This document shows positions 11,483 to 24,399 of a DNA stretch of 24,399 bases, piece after piece. Where the stretch lies: NCBI GenBank assembly GCA_905250885.1, contig CAJNOQ010002426.1, positions 1 to 24,399 on the forward strand. Reading direction: 5' to 3'. The translations under genes and the position numbers were made by a program. Below the pieces are notes generated by a model. That model did not search any database and was not told where the DNA came from. It saw nothing but the letters and a program-made list of their open reading frames with translations. The stretch's first letter is position 1, and each line of letters starts with the position of its first letter. Source of the stretch: Didymodactylos carnosus (taxonomy: Eukaryota > Rotifera > Eurotatoria > Philodinida > Philodinidae).

Positions 11483-11990
11483 TTATTCTGTAATAAACAT
11501 GTAGGCAAATATTAAGCTTATGTTAAACTAACGAAGACCGCATCATCATATTACAACAAGCTAGAAATATATATTCTTTCTTCTGTTAGAAAGCAAAGGC
11601 TGTTGAATAATTAATTTCAGTACACCCCTAAGTTTCTACTTGCCAAAAGGATTAAAGTGAAGAAAAATCTAGTCGAAAAATTGCTACTAATGTGTTATAA
11701 CCTTTTGATTTTGTTGAACAAAATTGAAATACAAAATAAATAAAACTAAAATAAGAAATTTCATTAATCGACTTTTGCGAAAGGTTTATCTTTCATAATA
11801 TTATCAGATATTTTCAGAAACATCCATAAACAAAAGCATTCATCATGAGTCGTTGTTTTTCTCGTTTCCGTTATGTGACTATCAGCAGTAATTTCACGGT
11901 TACACAGTAAAATTAAACCGTTTTTTACCCCTAATTAATCATGTTCATTATAATTAGATAAATCTTTTATTCAATATTCGACCTCAAATT
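11483..11990. other. Intergenic region, PTPMT1 to unrecognised gene
   Basis: No gene is supported here. It holds the PTPMT1-side poly(A) signal at 11966-11971 and, nearer 11483, the upstream region of the minus-strand unrecognised gene. Confidence 0.5.
11966..11971 (-). terminator. Poly(A) signal of PTPMT1
   Basis: AATAAA on the minus strand, about 20 bases after the TGA stop of the PTPMT1-like gene. Confidence 0.6.
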
Positions 11991-12645
11991 TCATTCATTA
12001 TTCGCTTTATTTTCATCTGCTTCAGGCGTTTGTCGCTTTTTCTCTTCCATTTCACTTAAATAATTAACAAATTCATGTAAACGTGCTATTTCTCTTGCAC
12101 CAAATATTGTACTTGGACGAATGTTTTGTATTCTTCTTGCAGCTTCTTCGGGCGTCACACCATACGTATCGATTAAATAGCATGCGGCCAAATTTGCTGA
12201 ACGTTGCCGTCCCGCTTTGCAGTGAATATAGACTCGTTCATTTTTCAATCGCCGATTTCTTAAAAATTCAGCTCCATGATATAAATTATCTATTTGTGGA
12301 TTACTAAAATCGACGGTTGGTAGACGTAAATGTAGTATATTGTATTTCTTCCATAAGTTAGGATCCGAGACATAGCTGAAATAAATCATCATTGTTTCTT
12401 TGATACGTCAAAAAAAAGCATTTTTTTACTTACCCTAATTCAAAATCTTCGTTCATCGATATAACAGCATTAATTTTTTCATGTTCAATAAGAAATTTTT
12501 GCATTGTGACTGTGGGCAAAATTCCAACATAAACTGTGTCATCAATACGATCATAAGCATTTCGATAGCCAAGATACGTCATCAATTGTGTGTAGCCATA
12601 ACTTGGTAAAAAAGCGATACGAGAAAAACGAGGAACCCACGACAT
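11991..12645 (-). CDS. PTPMT1: PTPMT1-like phosphatidylglycerophosphate phosphatase
   Basis: PTPMT1 removes phosphate from phosphatidylglycerophosphate, giving phosphatidylglycerol for cardiolipin synthesis at the mitochondrial inner membrane. Two exons, 12645-12434 and 12375-11991, encode 198 residues; the human protein is 201. The dual-specificity phosphatase signature HCKAGRQRS is at residues 122-130, with catalytic Cys123 and Arg129. The upstream loop LPTVD carries the likely general acid Asp93. Landmarks YDRIDDTVYVGILP, AVISMNEDFEL and TPEEAARRIQNIRP follow the family order. The N-terminus (MSWVPRFSRIAFLPSYGYTQ) is hydrophobic with few basic residues, as in the animal enzyme's membrane-targeting segment. 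The ATG at 12645 was chosen because the frame further upstream has no ATG. A TGTTTTAG acceptor-like site lies 58 bases before it, with short out-of-frame ATGs between. The tail after residue 180 is charged and variable. Confidence 0.92.
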
Positions 12646-12914
12646 ATTCGAAAATGTTTTGGTTTTTGAAGCACAATACAAAATGCTTATATATCATGCA
12701 TTCTAAAACACTGTTAACATAATCTGTTGATCGTACAAAGAAATTTATCACCAATCTTTAAAATGAGACTCAAGTAGTTGAGGATATATGCACTAGTACA
12801 AAGTAAACAGATTTTCTAGTTGTATTTTCAATGTTAGAATATTCACTCTTGTAGCCTATAAGACTAAAACTAAGACAAAGACTAGTTTATTCACGAAAAG
12901 TGAGAATCATCATC

Positions 12915-12931
12915 AAAGGTCGCCGACCTTT
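12915..12931. repeat. Perfect 8+8 bp hairpin in LINE 3' region
   Basis: aaaggtcg-c-cgaccttt forms perfect eight-base arms around one base. It lies downstream of the reverse transcriptase stop and before an AATAAA on the element's strand, where LINE 3' UTR recognition hairpins are found. Confidence 0.7.
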
Positions 12932-13064
12932 AATATCAATGACTCGAGTCAAACTACAAAAATGAAATTAAAAAAAAAACAGAAAAAAACGAAACAAGAG
13001 TGTATAACGTAAAAATAAAGTAACAATGAAATAAACACAAATAAAATAGCATGAAAGAGAACAA

Positions 13065-13834
13065 TTAACACAAGTTTAATATGACTAGAAACATGTATTG
13101 AACTAGTGCCTTTTTGAAAGACGTTAAAGAAGAACAACAGATCACTGACTCAAAGACTTTATTCCAGTCAGTAACAGTTGAATAGAAAAAAGAAGAGAAG
13201 ACTGTTTGAGAAGAAAAAGCATTGACAGAGGGTGGAATGCGAACATATCTGGAATGATGACAGCGTAAAGAAGAGTAATGAGGACGATGGCCAGGGAAAA
13301 AGATAGAAAGAGGACTAAGACGATGATAAATTTTGAAAAACTGTACAAGTCGAAAAAATTTACGACGAAGTGAGAGACTTGGAAGAGAAAGTTGTGACAC
13401 AAGTAAAGAGCTAGAAAAACGATAATCGAAATTACGAGAAATAATACGAGAAGCAAGTTTGTTGACAGAGTCAAGAACATAGAGAAAGAAAGAACTATCC
13501 TACAAGGCACAACAATAATTAATTTTTGGAAGAATACAAGAGAAGGTTCGACGTCGAACCTCTAGCGCAGCTAAGCCAAAGACACGACTCAGTGCTGCCA
13601 ACTTGCGCCGACAAGAGCAATATTTCTAGCATGCTCACTCCACCTCGGATCGTGTGACACAATAACACCAAGACAGCGAACTGAAGAAACAACAGACGAA
13701 GGAACGTTATTTAGATACAATTGATTATAAACAAACGGAAAGAGGTGAAGGAAGCCAAGAACACTAAGACACATTTAAAGACATAAAAGATTAGAAGACC
13801 AATGAGAAACACTATATGAGATATTGTATCTATG
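13065..13834 (-). pseudogene. LINE reverse transcriptase C-terminal remnant
   Basis: Recognisable pieces in order are SSVRCLGVIVSHDPRWSEHA (about 13700-13625), a segment with KLAALSRVFGLAAL and ILPKINYC, LDSVNKLASRII, LSLRRKFFRLVQFFKIYHRL, then DWNKVF and SSLTSFKKALVQY near 13100. This is the order seen after the catalytic fingers and palm in jockey/CR1-type LINE polymerases. The frame is broken at least three times: a stop near 13775, a frameshift near 13600 just after the WSEH block, and an in-frame TAG near 13500 where the family usually has Trp. The catalytic YADD region is not present. The copy is inactive. Confidence 0.8.
13544..13561. repeat. Perfect 18-bp palindrome
   Basis: aggttcgacgtcgaacct is identical to its reverse complement. 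It lies inside the LINE reverse transcriptase remnant, where it encodes a short Arg-rich stretch. Confidence 0.85.
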
Positions 13835-13912
13835 GAAATATACAAAAGTCAAGCCTCTGTTGTCAGTTTTAAACCGAATAGATACACTATAATTGAACGC
13901 ATATTTTTCAAT

Positions 13913-14001
13913 GTTTCTCTTTAGCTCCAAACAGTAACTCTGAGGAGTCAGGGCCAATATAAACTGACGTAGATAGTCTCTCCGTGGAGCTAAAGAGAAA
14001 C
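13913..14001. repeat. 17-bp inverted repeat with 55-bp loop
   Basis: gtttctctttagctcca (13913-13929) is the exact reverse complement of tggagctaaagagaaac (13985-14001). It falls within the open stretch upstream of the recognisable LINE reverse transcriptase. Confidence 0.8.
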
Positions 14002-14140
14002 AACGTGCATTTTCGACACCCTCTGATGATTCATTCACACTGACTTCGTTAAAAGATAAGAGGACAATTTCGCAACCACTGAAAACTGGCTTTGATGCCT
14101 TTCTGACAAGCATTGCCTTACGAGAGATTTGCATTAGGCG

Positions 14141-15050
14141 ATCCGCTCATAACGCACAACTTAATTTTTTCATTGAATTTTTTTAGTACTTTAGTGGAAT
14201 ACAGTTATTTTCAAGTCTATTCTTCTTTGTAACAGAGTCATTGATGATGATCTCAGCAATGTTTCAGGCCAATCGTTTCTTCCCGTTTTCGTAGGTATAT
14301 CTAGCGACAAAAAACAAAAACATTACAGAAGAAAAACGCAGAACGAACTAAAGAGAATTAAGTTAAGGAAACTTTTATCACAAAAATTAATGTAAGTGCT
14401 TTAGATTCATAAGATCCGTTAGAATGCAGTCTATAACACTGTTTGGAGAAGCTTTACAAAAGTTACAAAAAATAGACATTGATCACTTAGTATGCTGAAA
14501 TTGTGAGGAAACTGGATTCATTGTCAAGAACAAAAATCACTTTGAAAGAAATAGAATTCTTCGATTATAACGGTCTTCTGTCACTGTTTGCTATGCGTTG
14601 AAATTTATCGCTTTTTGCTTTTCCTCAAGCTCATTGAAAATAATGTAACTATCATGGGTTTACATGACAGCATGCTCTGCAAATATATATAATTGTAACC
14701 AATACAAATTTCAATGATCTATTGAGAAAATCTAATGGTACCAAATTGTATATGTGCAGCCAAATATTTTTTGTAAAAAGTGGATAAAACAGATGGCCTG
14801 ACGCATTATCAGCAAAACGTCTGCCACTACTACGTTTAAACATTGAATGTGCACTGTTTTTAGCAGAAAAAAGGTGGAAAATGTATTAGTAAGTGGTGAA
14901 CGTACACTTTACCGAAAATTCTAATTGAAAACACTTGTTTATTCGTGGCCTGATACGAACGTTCATCTCAAAGGTGACAAATCGATTCACCTCAAAAAAA
15001 TTTTACGTTCATGCTGAAGATCATTTGATGTTCTTAAGTAGCTATTGTTT
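14141..15050. other. Gene-free region upstream of RPL27
   Basis: No exon, repeat pair or RNA gene could be supported. A 63-codon minus-strand frame at 14652-14843 has no recognisable content. It probably contains the RPL27 promoter. Confidence 0.45.
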
Positions 15051-15078
15051 TAGATAAATATAAAAGAAATATCTCAAA

Positions 15079-15681
15079 ATGGTTAAAATAATGAAACCGA
15101 ACAAAGTCGTTATTATATTGGCCGGGCGTTATGCGGGTCGAAAAGGAGTAATAGTAAAGGTTAGTTAGCTAACTTAAGAATTTCTATTCCATTAACTGGT
15201 ACATATTCTCCTTTAGCCACATGATGAAGGTGGTAATGATCGTGGTTATGGTCATGCACTTGTTGCTGGTATTGACCGATACCCAAGAAAAATAACAAAA
15301 AAAATGGGCAAAAAAAAGCAAGCCAAACGATCAAAAGTTAAACCCTTCATTAAATTATTCAATTACAATCATTTGATGGCGACTCGGTAAAATTTGTCTT
15401 TACCATTATATTAACACAGAATCTATTGACGTTCATTTTTCTTTTTTTTCTAGTTACACCGTCGATATTAATTTTGAAAAAAGTGTGATAAATAAAGATA
15501 TATTTCGGGATCCGGCACTGAAACGAAAAGCACGTCGTGATGCTAAAGAAAAATTCGAAGAAAGGTATAATAAAACCACATTTTTCTATTAGCAGTTCAA
15601 ATGACAAATTTTTGTCTTGTCTTTTTGTTTAGATACAAAACTGGAAAACACAAATGGTTTTTTCAAAAATTACGATTTTAA
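15079..15681 (+). CDS. RPL27: Ribosomal protein eL27 (RPL27)
   Basis: This is a structural protein of the cytoplasmic 60S subunit. Four exons, 15079-15159, 15217-15386, 15454-15564 and 15633-15681, encode 136 residues, the same length as the human protein. The N-terminal KOW-like segment reads [20 protein letters not shown]. It is followed by [13 protein letters not shown], a basic [15 protein letters not shown] stretch, [30 protein letters not shown] and the terminal [15 protein letters not shown]. All three introns are 57-68 bp with GT-AG ends. A TTGTTTTAG acceptor-like site ends at 15053, leaving a 25-base leader before the ATG. No feature suggests loss of function. Confidence 0.98.
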
Positions 15682-15694
15682 ACAAAATAATGTT

Positions 15695-15700
15695 AATAAA
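15695..15700 (+). terminator. Candidate poly(A) signal of RPL27
   Basis: AATAAA 14 bases after the stop. A second AATAAA is at 15816-15821, so the 3' UTR may be very short or about 150 bases. Confidence 0.45.
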
Positions 15701-15821
15701 CAAACGAGAAAAGTACAAAGAAGTGTCATCGTCAACATTTTATTTTTTCTCTGGCTGAAAATTTAACATGTGCAGACTTTTTTTTGTTACATTGTTTTGA
15801 TCCAGATCGTTTAAAAATAAA

Positions 15822-16200
15822 ATTCAAACTAAATCAGCATATGTGGTTAAGAAATCATGTTTATTTAGCTTCCTTACTATAAAGACTGTCAAACATTCAA
15901 CGAACTTCGCTATTAGCTATGAGAAAAACCAAGACGTATGTGTGAAGTAAAACAGAAATTATTTGATCGAATCATATACGTAGGATAAGATTAGTTTGAG
16001 AAATGTGTGGCTAGTTCTAACTGAAAACTAATATGTCAGATAGTAGCAAGCGTATCATCAACCATGAAACTGTTTTTTGAATTCGGACTTTTTATGCTGT
16101 AAATTATAGCATTATTTTGTTACTGGTAACAAATTCATGTTATTCTTTCATATTTTAGTAGAGTCGACAAGCGCGGCTGCTGCCGTTATTCTAAATTGCT
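15822..16200. other. RPL27-SPG7 intergenic region
   Basis: No gene seen. It presumably holds the SPG7 promoter. Acceptor-like TTTTAG at about 16155-16160 and TTTTTTAG ending at 16210 may bound 5' UTR exons or a trans-splice site. Confidence 0.4.
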
Positions 16201-16223
16201 TATTTTTTAGATAAAAAAGTATA

Positions 16224-16237
16224 ATGGATGTTAAAAG

Positions 16238-16241
<4 letters not shown>
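16224..16241 (+). promoter_or_regulatory. Upstream ORF overlapping the SPG7 start
   Basis: ATG at 16224 opens a five-codon frame whose TGA stop (16239-16241) overlaps the SPG7 ATG (16238-16240) in an ATGA arrangement. A second out-of-frame ATG at 16228 opens a 16-codon frame running to 16278. Either would shape ribosome access to the main start. Confidence 0.5.
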
Positions 16242-20280
<4,039 letters not shown>

Positions 20281-20474
20281 TAGGAAATGTCAGTTCTGGT
20301 GCAATGTTTCTTTATCTTCCGTTCCAATTAACGTTTTATTAATAATTTCACCCTCAATCACTGGCTTGCTATTTTCGTTAGAACCATTTCTCTTTGACAT
20401 GATATTTCCGCTTTTTTTTGTACTATAGTTTATGTTTTCGATAACAATGTTTATATTTGTTGTTTATTGTGTAA

Positions 20475-20480
20475 AATAAA
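20475..20480 (+). terminator. Poly(A) signal of SPG7
   Basis: AATAAA about 195 bases after the SPG7 stop. Further AATAAA motifs occur near 20797 and 20821, ahead of the next gene. Confidence 0.45.
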
Positions 20481-20940
20481 CACTACAGTGAACATGAAAC
20501 AACGAGAATCCCGTTGATAAACTAAGTATTAATTGTAATATGTGAGACTGATTTCTTGCCATTGTGAGATGTCCATATATGCTTTACGCATTGACCTTAT
20601 TCTTTAGTATTAACAGATGATTAGAAATGAGTATTTTATTAGCGTAAAACGATGCTGAAAATTTATTAGTCTAACTTTTTTAGCGCTGTCAAATCATCCA
20701 TATCATTTTTTTCTGCTGTGGTATTTTTCGTCGAATAATTTATCTGCTAGTTGAGAAAATTCTGCAGTTTTTGCGTTAAAATATTGTACGTAAATAAAGT
20801 ATTTTAAGAAGAGAACAAGAAATAAAAACGTTTTTTTTTTTATTAAAGCAAACAACAATCACATGAGTAACCTGATAAGAATTATAAGCAACAGAAATTT
20901 ACTTGATAGTTGATTAGCGTTTTCATTCTAAAAAATTATA

Positions 20941-22038
20941 ATGAATTTAATCAGCGATCCTGTTTTGATTATTTTTGGTACATTTTTTTTGCATGAAATC
21001 GTCTTTTGGATCTATAGTGGCATTATTCTTTTATGCAGTAATGTACTTTTTAAAAATAAATTAGAAAAATGTAAAATTCAGCAGGTATATTTGAAATCCA
21101 TTATTCAATTACTTTTAAAAAATTACTTCTTTTTTTATTATCTGTATAAAGAACCATTTAACTAGTTCATTCATCCTGACTATTACTCGTCATTGTCCGA
21201 GTACGTTTTTTTTTTAAATTCTATTAAATTATAGGCAGAACATTTAACGCCTCAAATGTTAATACAATGTACTAAAATGGTTCTTCTAAATCAATTTTTG
21301 GTTATGTGTCCAGTATGTATCGTCACATGTCCATTATTCATGTACTGTAACATTCGTTGGAGTTTACCTTTCCCACCATGGTAAATGTATTAACTAAGAT
21401 TTGTGTATTCTCTTAATGTATTTTTTTATAATGTCTCTTTTGTTTAGGTATCAAATTGTGCTTGATCTTATCGGTTTTATACTAATAACAGAAGTTTTCT
21501 TTTATTATAGTCATTTGTTTCTTGTAAGTATAGTGCTGAGTTTGAGTAACAGTTAGATCTTCGAACTTAGTTAGTGTTTTTAGCACTGGTCTCCAATATA
21601 CAAACATATACATAAGATTCATCATCGTTTTCGAGCTCCAGTATGCAATTGACCATATATAAAAAACGCACGATATTGATGATAAAGTAGATCGAGCATT
21701 TTTTTTGTATATCCTTTGTGTATGATATCATTGCTTCTGAATATGCACATCCATTAGAATTTCTCATCTCAAATATCATTCCAATTATAGCTGGACCACT
21801 TTTACTTCAATCCCATCTACTGACAACTTGGATATGGGTTGTAATTGCCACAACTGGTACAATTAATCATCATTCTGGCTACTTGTTACCATGGCTATCC
21901 ATAGGACTCACGAGTGCCGAATTTCATGATTTCCATCATTCTAATTTTACAAATAATTTTGGCTTAATTGGTTTTCTTGATAGAATACATGGAACTGATA
22001 AACAATATAGAAAATATCTTATGACAAAACAAAAATAA
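20941..22038 (+). CDS. FAXDC2: FAXDC2-like fatty acid hydroxylase
   Basis: This is a membrane di-iron oxygenase of the fatty acid hydroxylase / sterol desaturase superfamily; FAXDC2 itself acts in sterol and lipid metabolism in animals. Exons 20941-21084, 21235-21380, 21448-21523, 21584-21640 and 21691-22038 give 256 residues. The metal-binding His clusters are present: HLFLH (119-123), HKIHH (132-136), HH in NHHSG (201-202) and HDFHH (220-224). Hydrophobic helices near 8-33, 60-80 and 100-118 fit an ER membrane protein. Landmarks YAHPLEF and FLDRIHGTD match the family. The start of the last exon is uncertain: the only in-frame AG (21689-21690) lacks a pyrimidine tract and adds about eleven residues before DIIASEYAHP relative to relatives. 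The human protein is longer, mainly at the N-terminus. FAXDC2 is the best match, but other family members remain possible. Confidence 0.78.
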
Positions 22039-22078
22039 ATTTATACGTCTAATACTTAACGAACTTGGCTCCACTTCG

Positions 22079-22084
22079 AATAAA
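22079..22084 (+). terminator. Poly(A) signal of FAXDC2-like gene
   Basis: AATAAA about 40 bases after the stop, in the 303-bp gap between this gene and the convergent KCTD gene. Confidence 0.5.
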
Positions 22085-22341
22085 ACTATAGATTTTTCTA
22101 AGACACTCTCAAAAATATTACGCAATATTTATTAAAGAAGCAGCAAAAAAAAAGAAAAAATAGAGGACAAAATAACTCGAAGCATTGAAACAGAAAAATA
22201 AAACGAAAAAAAAAAATAAACACATCTATATGAGTAAAAGATTGTTGTTGCATCAATTAAAATAACGGGATAAATCTAATTAAGATCCTATATCATATAT
22301 AGGTTAGCTGAAGAAAATGTTCTAGTGTCTATATTATTATT

Positions 22342-23401
<1,060 letters not shown>

Positions 23402-23551
23402 TATATTCTCAAATTATACACTGATTCATATTCCTAAAAGAGAAACTGATTATTTAGGGATCTTTAAAGCCCTTCGGTCTTCCGTGTTACTTATTTATTA
23501 TAAATAATAAACATACCTTATTAGTTAAAATACTGCCAAAAAACCTAGATG

Positions 23552-23578
23552 ATATATATATATATATATATATATATT
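23552..23578. repeat. (TA)n microsatellite
   Basis: About thirteen AT units, roughly 150 bp upstream of the KCTD start codon. Confidence 0.9.
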
Positions 23579-24335
23579 ATCTGAAACGAATAAAAATATT
23601 TTTTCAACAACGAATCGTACATAAGTCTTTTTTTTAGATAGTCAATGAACTTCCTCTATTTTTCTTTGTTTCCGATAACGATAACTCTATTTTTTTTTCT
23701 TTTCTTTCTTTTTTTTTATATTTCTTTGATTAGACTCTCATTTGAATAATGACTGATCGAGTTTTAGATTTAACAACAACAACAAAAAAATAAAATAAAA
23801 TAAAAAAAATAAGAAATATATGATTATTCTCTCTCTGTTGTGTTAGTTTATTAATGATCTATGATATAATAAAAATGATGGCAGTTCAGTTAGTATTTTA
23901 GATTCAATCGGAATATCGTGTCATTTTACCTTCGATTTTTTTTGATTATTTCATTATTATCTAATTATATTGACTAGACTATGTTTAAAATTAATATTAT
24001 GTTCCTGTTTTTGACTAAGTGAATATTATTGAAAAAATGTGACAAATATAAATAATGATATGATGCCAACGAAAAAATATTTTATAAACGTCAGAGTAAG
24101 AGTATAAAAAGAAAACACCAAACATGAAAGATGAAAGCAAGTGTGTAACTCGAATGTATTCTATCAAAGAAGAAGTGATGTTAAAATACAAATATTTTAT
24201 ATCATTGTTCAAAACGTTGGAAATATAAAAATTATTCTTACGACTAGATGCGCATATTTGTTAAAATAAGGAAGTAAAAAATGACATTAAGTGAAATTAA
24301 CATCCTTTTAGGTGTGTATCTTTTTTTTAATATAC

Positions 24336-24358
<23 letters not shown>
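24336..24358. repeat. Poly(A) tract
   Basis: A run of 23 A followed by a G-rich stretch (gaagaaaaggaggggc). It could be a simple repeat or the tail of a retroposed sequence; no associated element was recognised. Confidence 0.8.
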
Positions 24359-24366
<8 letters not shown>

Positions 24367-24399
24367 GGAGGGGCAGACAAACAAAAATTAAAAGTTTTT

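Larger units (their letters stand above)
12880..14140 (-). mobile_element. Decayed 5'-truncated LINE (non-LTR retrotransposon)
   Basis: The minus strand carries the C-terminal part of a non-LTR reverse transcriptase, then an A/T-rich 3' region with a 17-bp hairpin (12915-12931) and an AATAAA near 12887. The 5' end of the element is missing, as expected from incomplete reverse transcription. An open frame at 13775-14134 continues upstream into the reverse transcriptase region and ends in WSSNLLCL. This resembles the conserved W..N.L.LN segment before the family's LGV motif. Left and right limits are approximate, and no target-site duplication was identified. Confidence 0.7.
23402..24399. other. 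Gene-free region upstream of KCTD gene
   Basis: AT-rich, with simple repeats and no supported gene. A 65-codon minus-strand frame at 24015-24212 has no recognisable content. It presumably contains the promoter and 5' UTR of the minus-strand KCTD gene. Confidence 0.45.

Noticed and set aside
12083-12307. Plus-strand frame of 74 codons over PTPMT1
   Set aside because: It is antisense to the catalytic exon of PTPMT1 and has no protein-like motifs.
12645-12681. Longer N-terminus for PTPMT1
   Set aside because: The extra twelve codons begin at TTG, not ATG; the family length fits the ATG at 12645.
15359-15607. Minus-strand frame of 82 codons
   Set aside because: It is antisense to RPL27 exons 2-3 and their intron.
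21704-21718. ATATCCTTT, identical to a U12-type 5' splice site
   Set aside because: It falls where an intron would have to end, not begin, and no branch point or acceptor follows in a sensible position.

Overview
This is an AT-rich metazoan nuclear DNA window. Eight protein-coding genes are recognisable as spliced eukaryotic genes. All junctions I could resolve use GT-AG, and most introns are only about 50-100 bp. The compactness, the AT bias and repeated acceptor-like AG sites a few bases before start codons suggest a bdelloid-rotifer-like or similar small invertebrate genome. That placement is inference only.

Layout, left to right. 1-740: gene-free, repeat-like DNA with a 60-bp-armed inverted repeat. 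802-4699 (-): RELCH orthologue (LisH, coiled coil, HEAT), 12 exons, 3' end not in the window. 5759-10345 (-): MICU2/MICU3-type EF-hand gatekeeper of the mitochondrial calcium uniporter, 13 exons, with a TA-flanked MITE in a long intron. 10551-11482 (-): unrecognised helical protein. 11991-12645 (-): PTPMT1-like phosphatidylglycerophosphate phosphatase. About 12880-14140 (-): decayed, 5'-truncated LINE (non-LTR retrotransposon). 15079-15681 (+): ribosomal protein eL27 (RPL27). 16238-20280 (+): paraplegin (SPG7), 17 exons. 20941-22038 (+): FAXDC2-like fatty acid hydroxylase. 22342-23401 (-): KCTD8/12/16-type BTB protein. 23402-24399: gene-free upstream DNA with simple repeats.

Three of the eight genes (MICU, PTPMT1, SPG7) encode mitochondrial inner-membrane or intermembrane-space proteins. 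They act on calcium uptake, cardiolipin synthesis and m-AAA proteolysis, which are functionally linked in other animals. The rest are ordinary housekeeping or signalling genes. I see no operon, defence system, CRISPR array, tRNA or rRNA. The points most worth a second look are the MITE in the MICU intron, a candidate poison exon in MICU, overlapping or nearby upstream ORFs, the orphan helical gene, the unresolved RELCH 3' end, and a Gln/His insertion inside the KCTD T1 domain.
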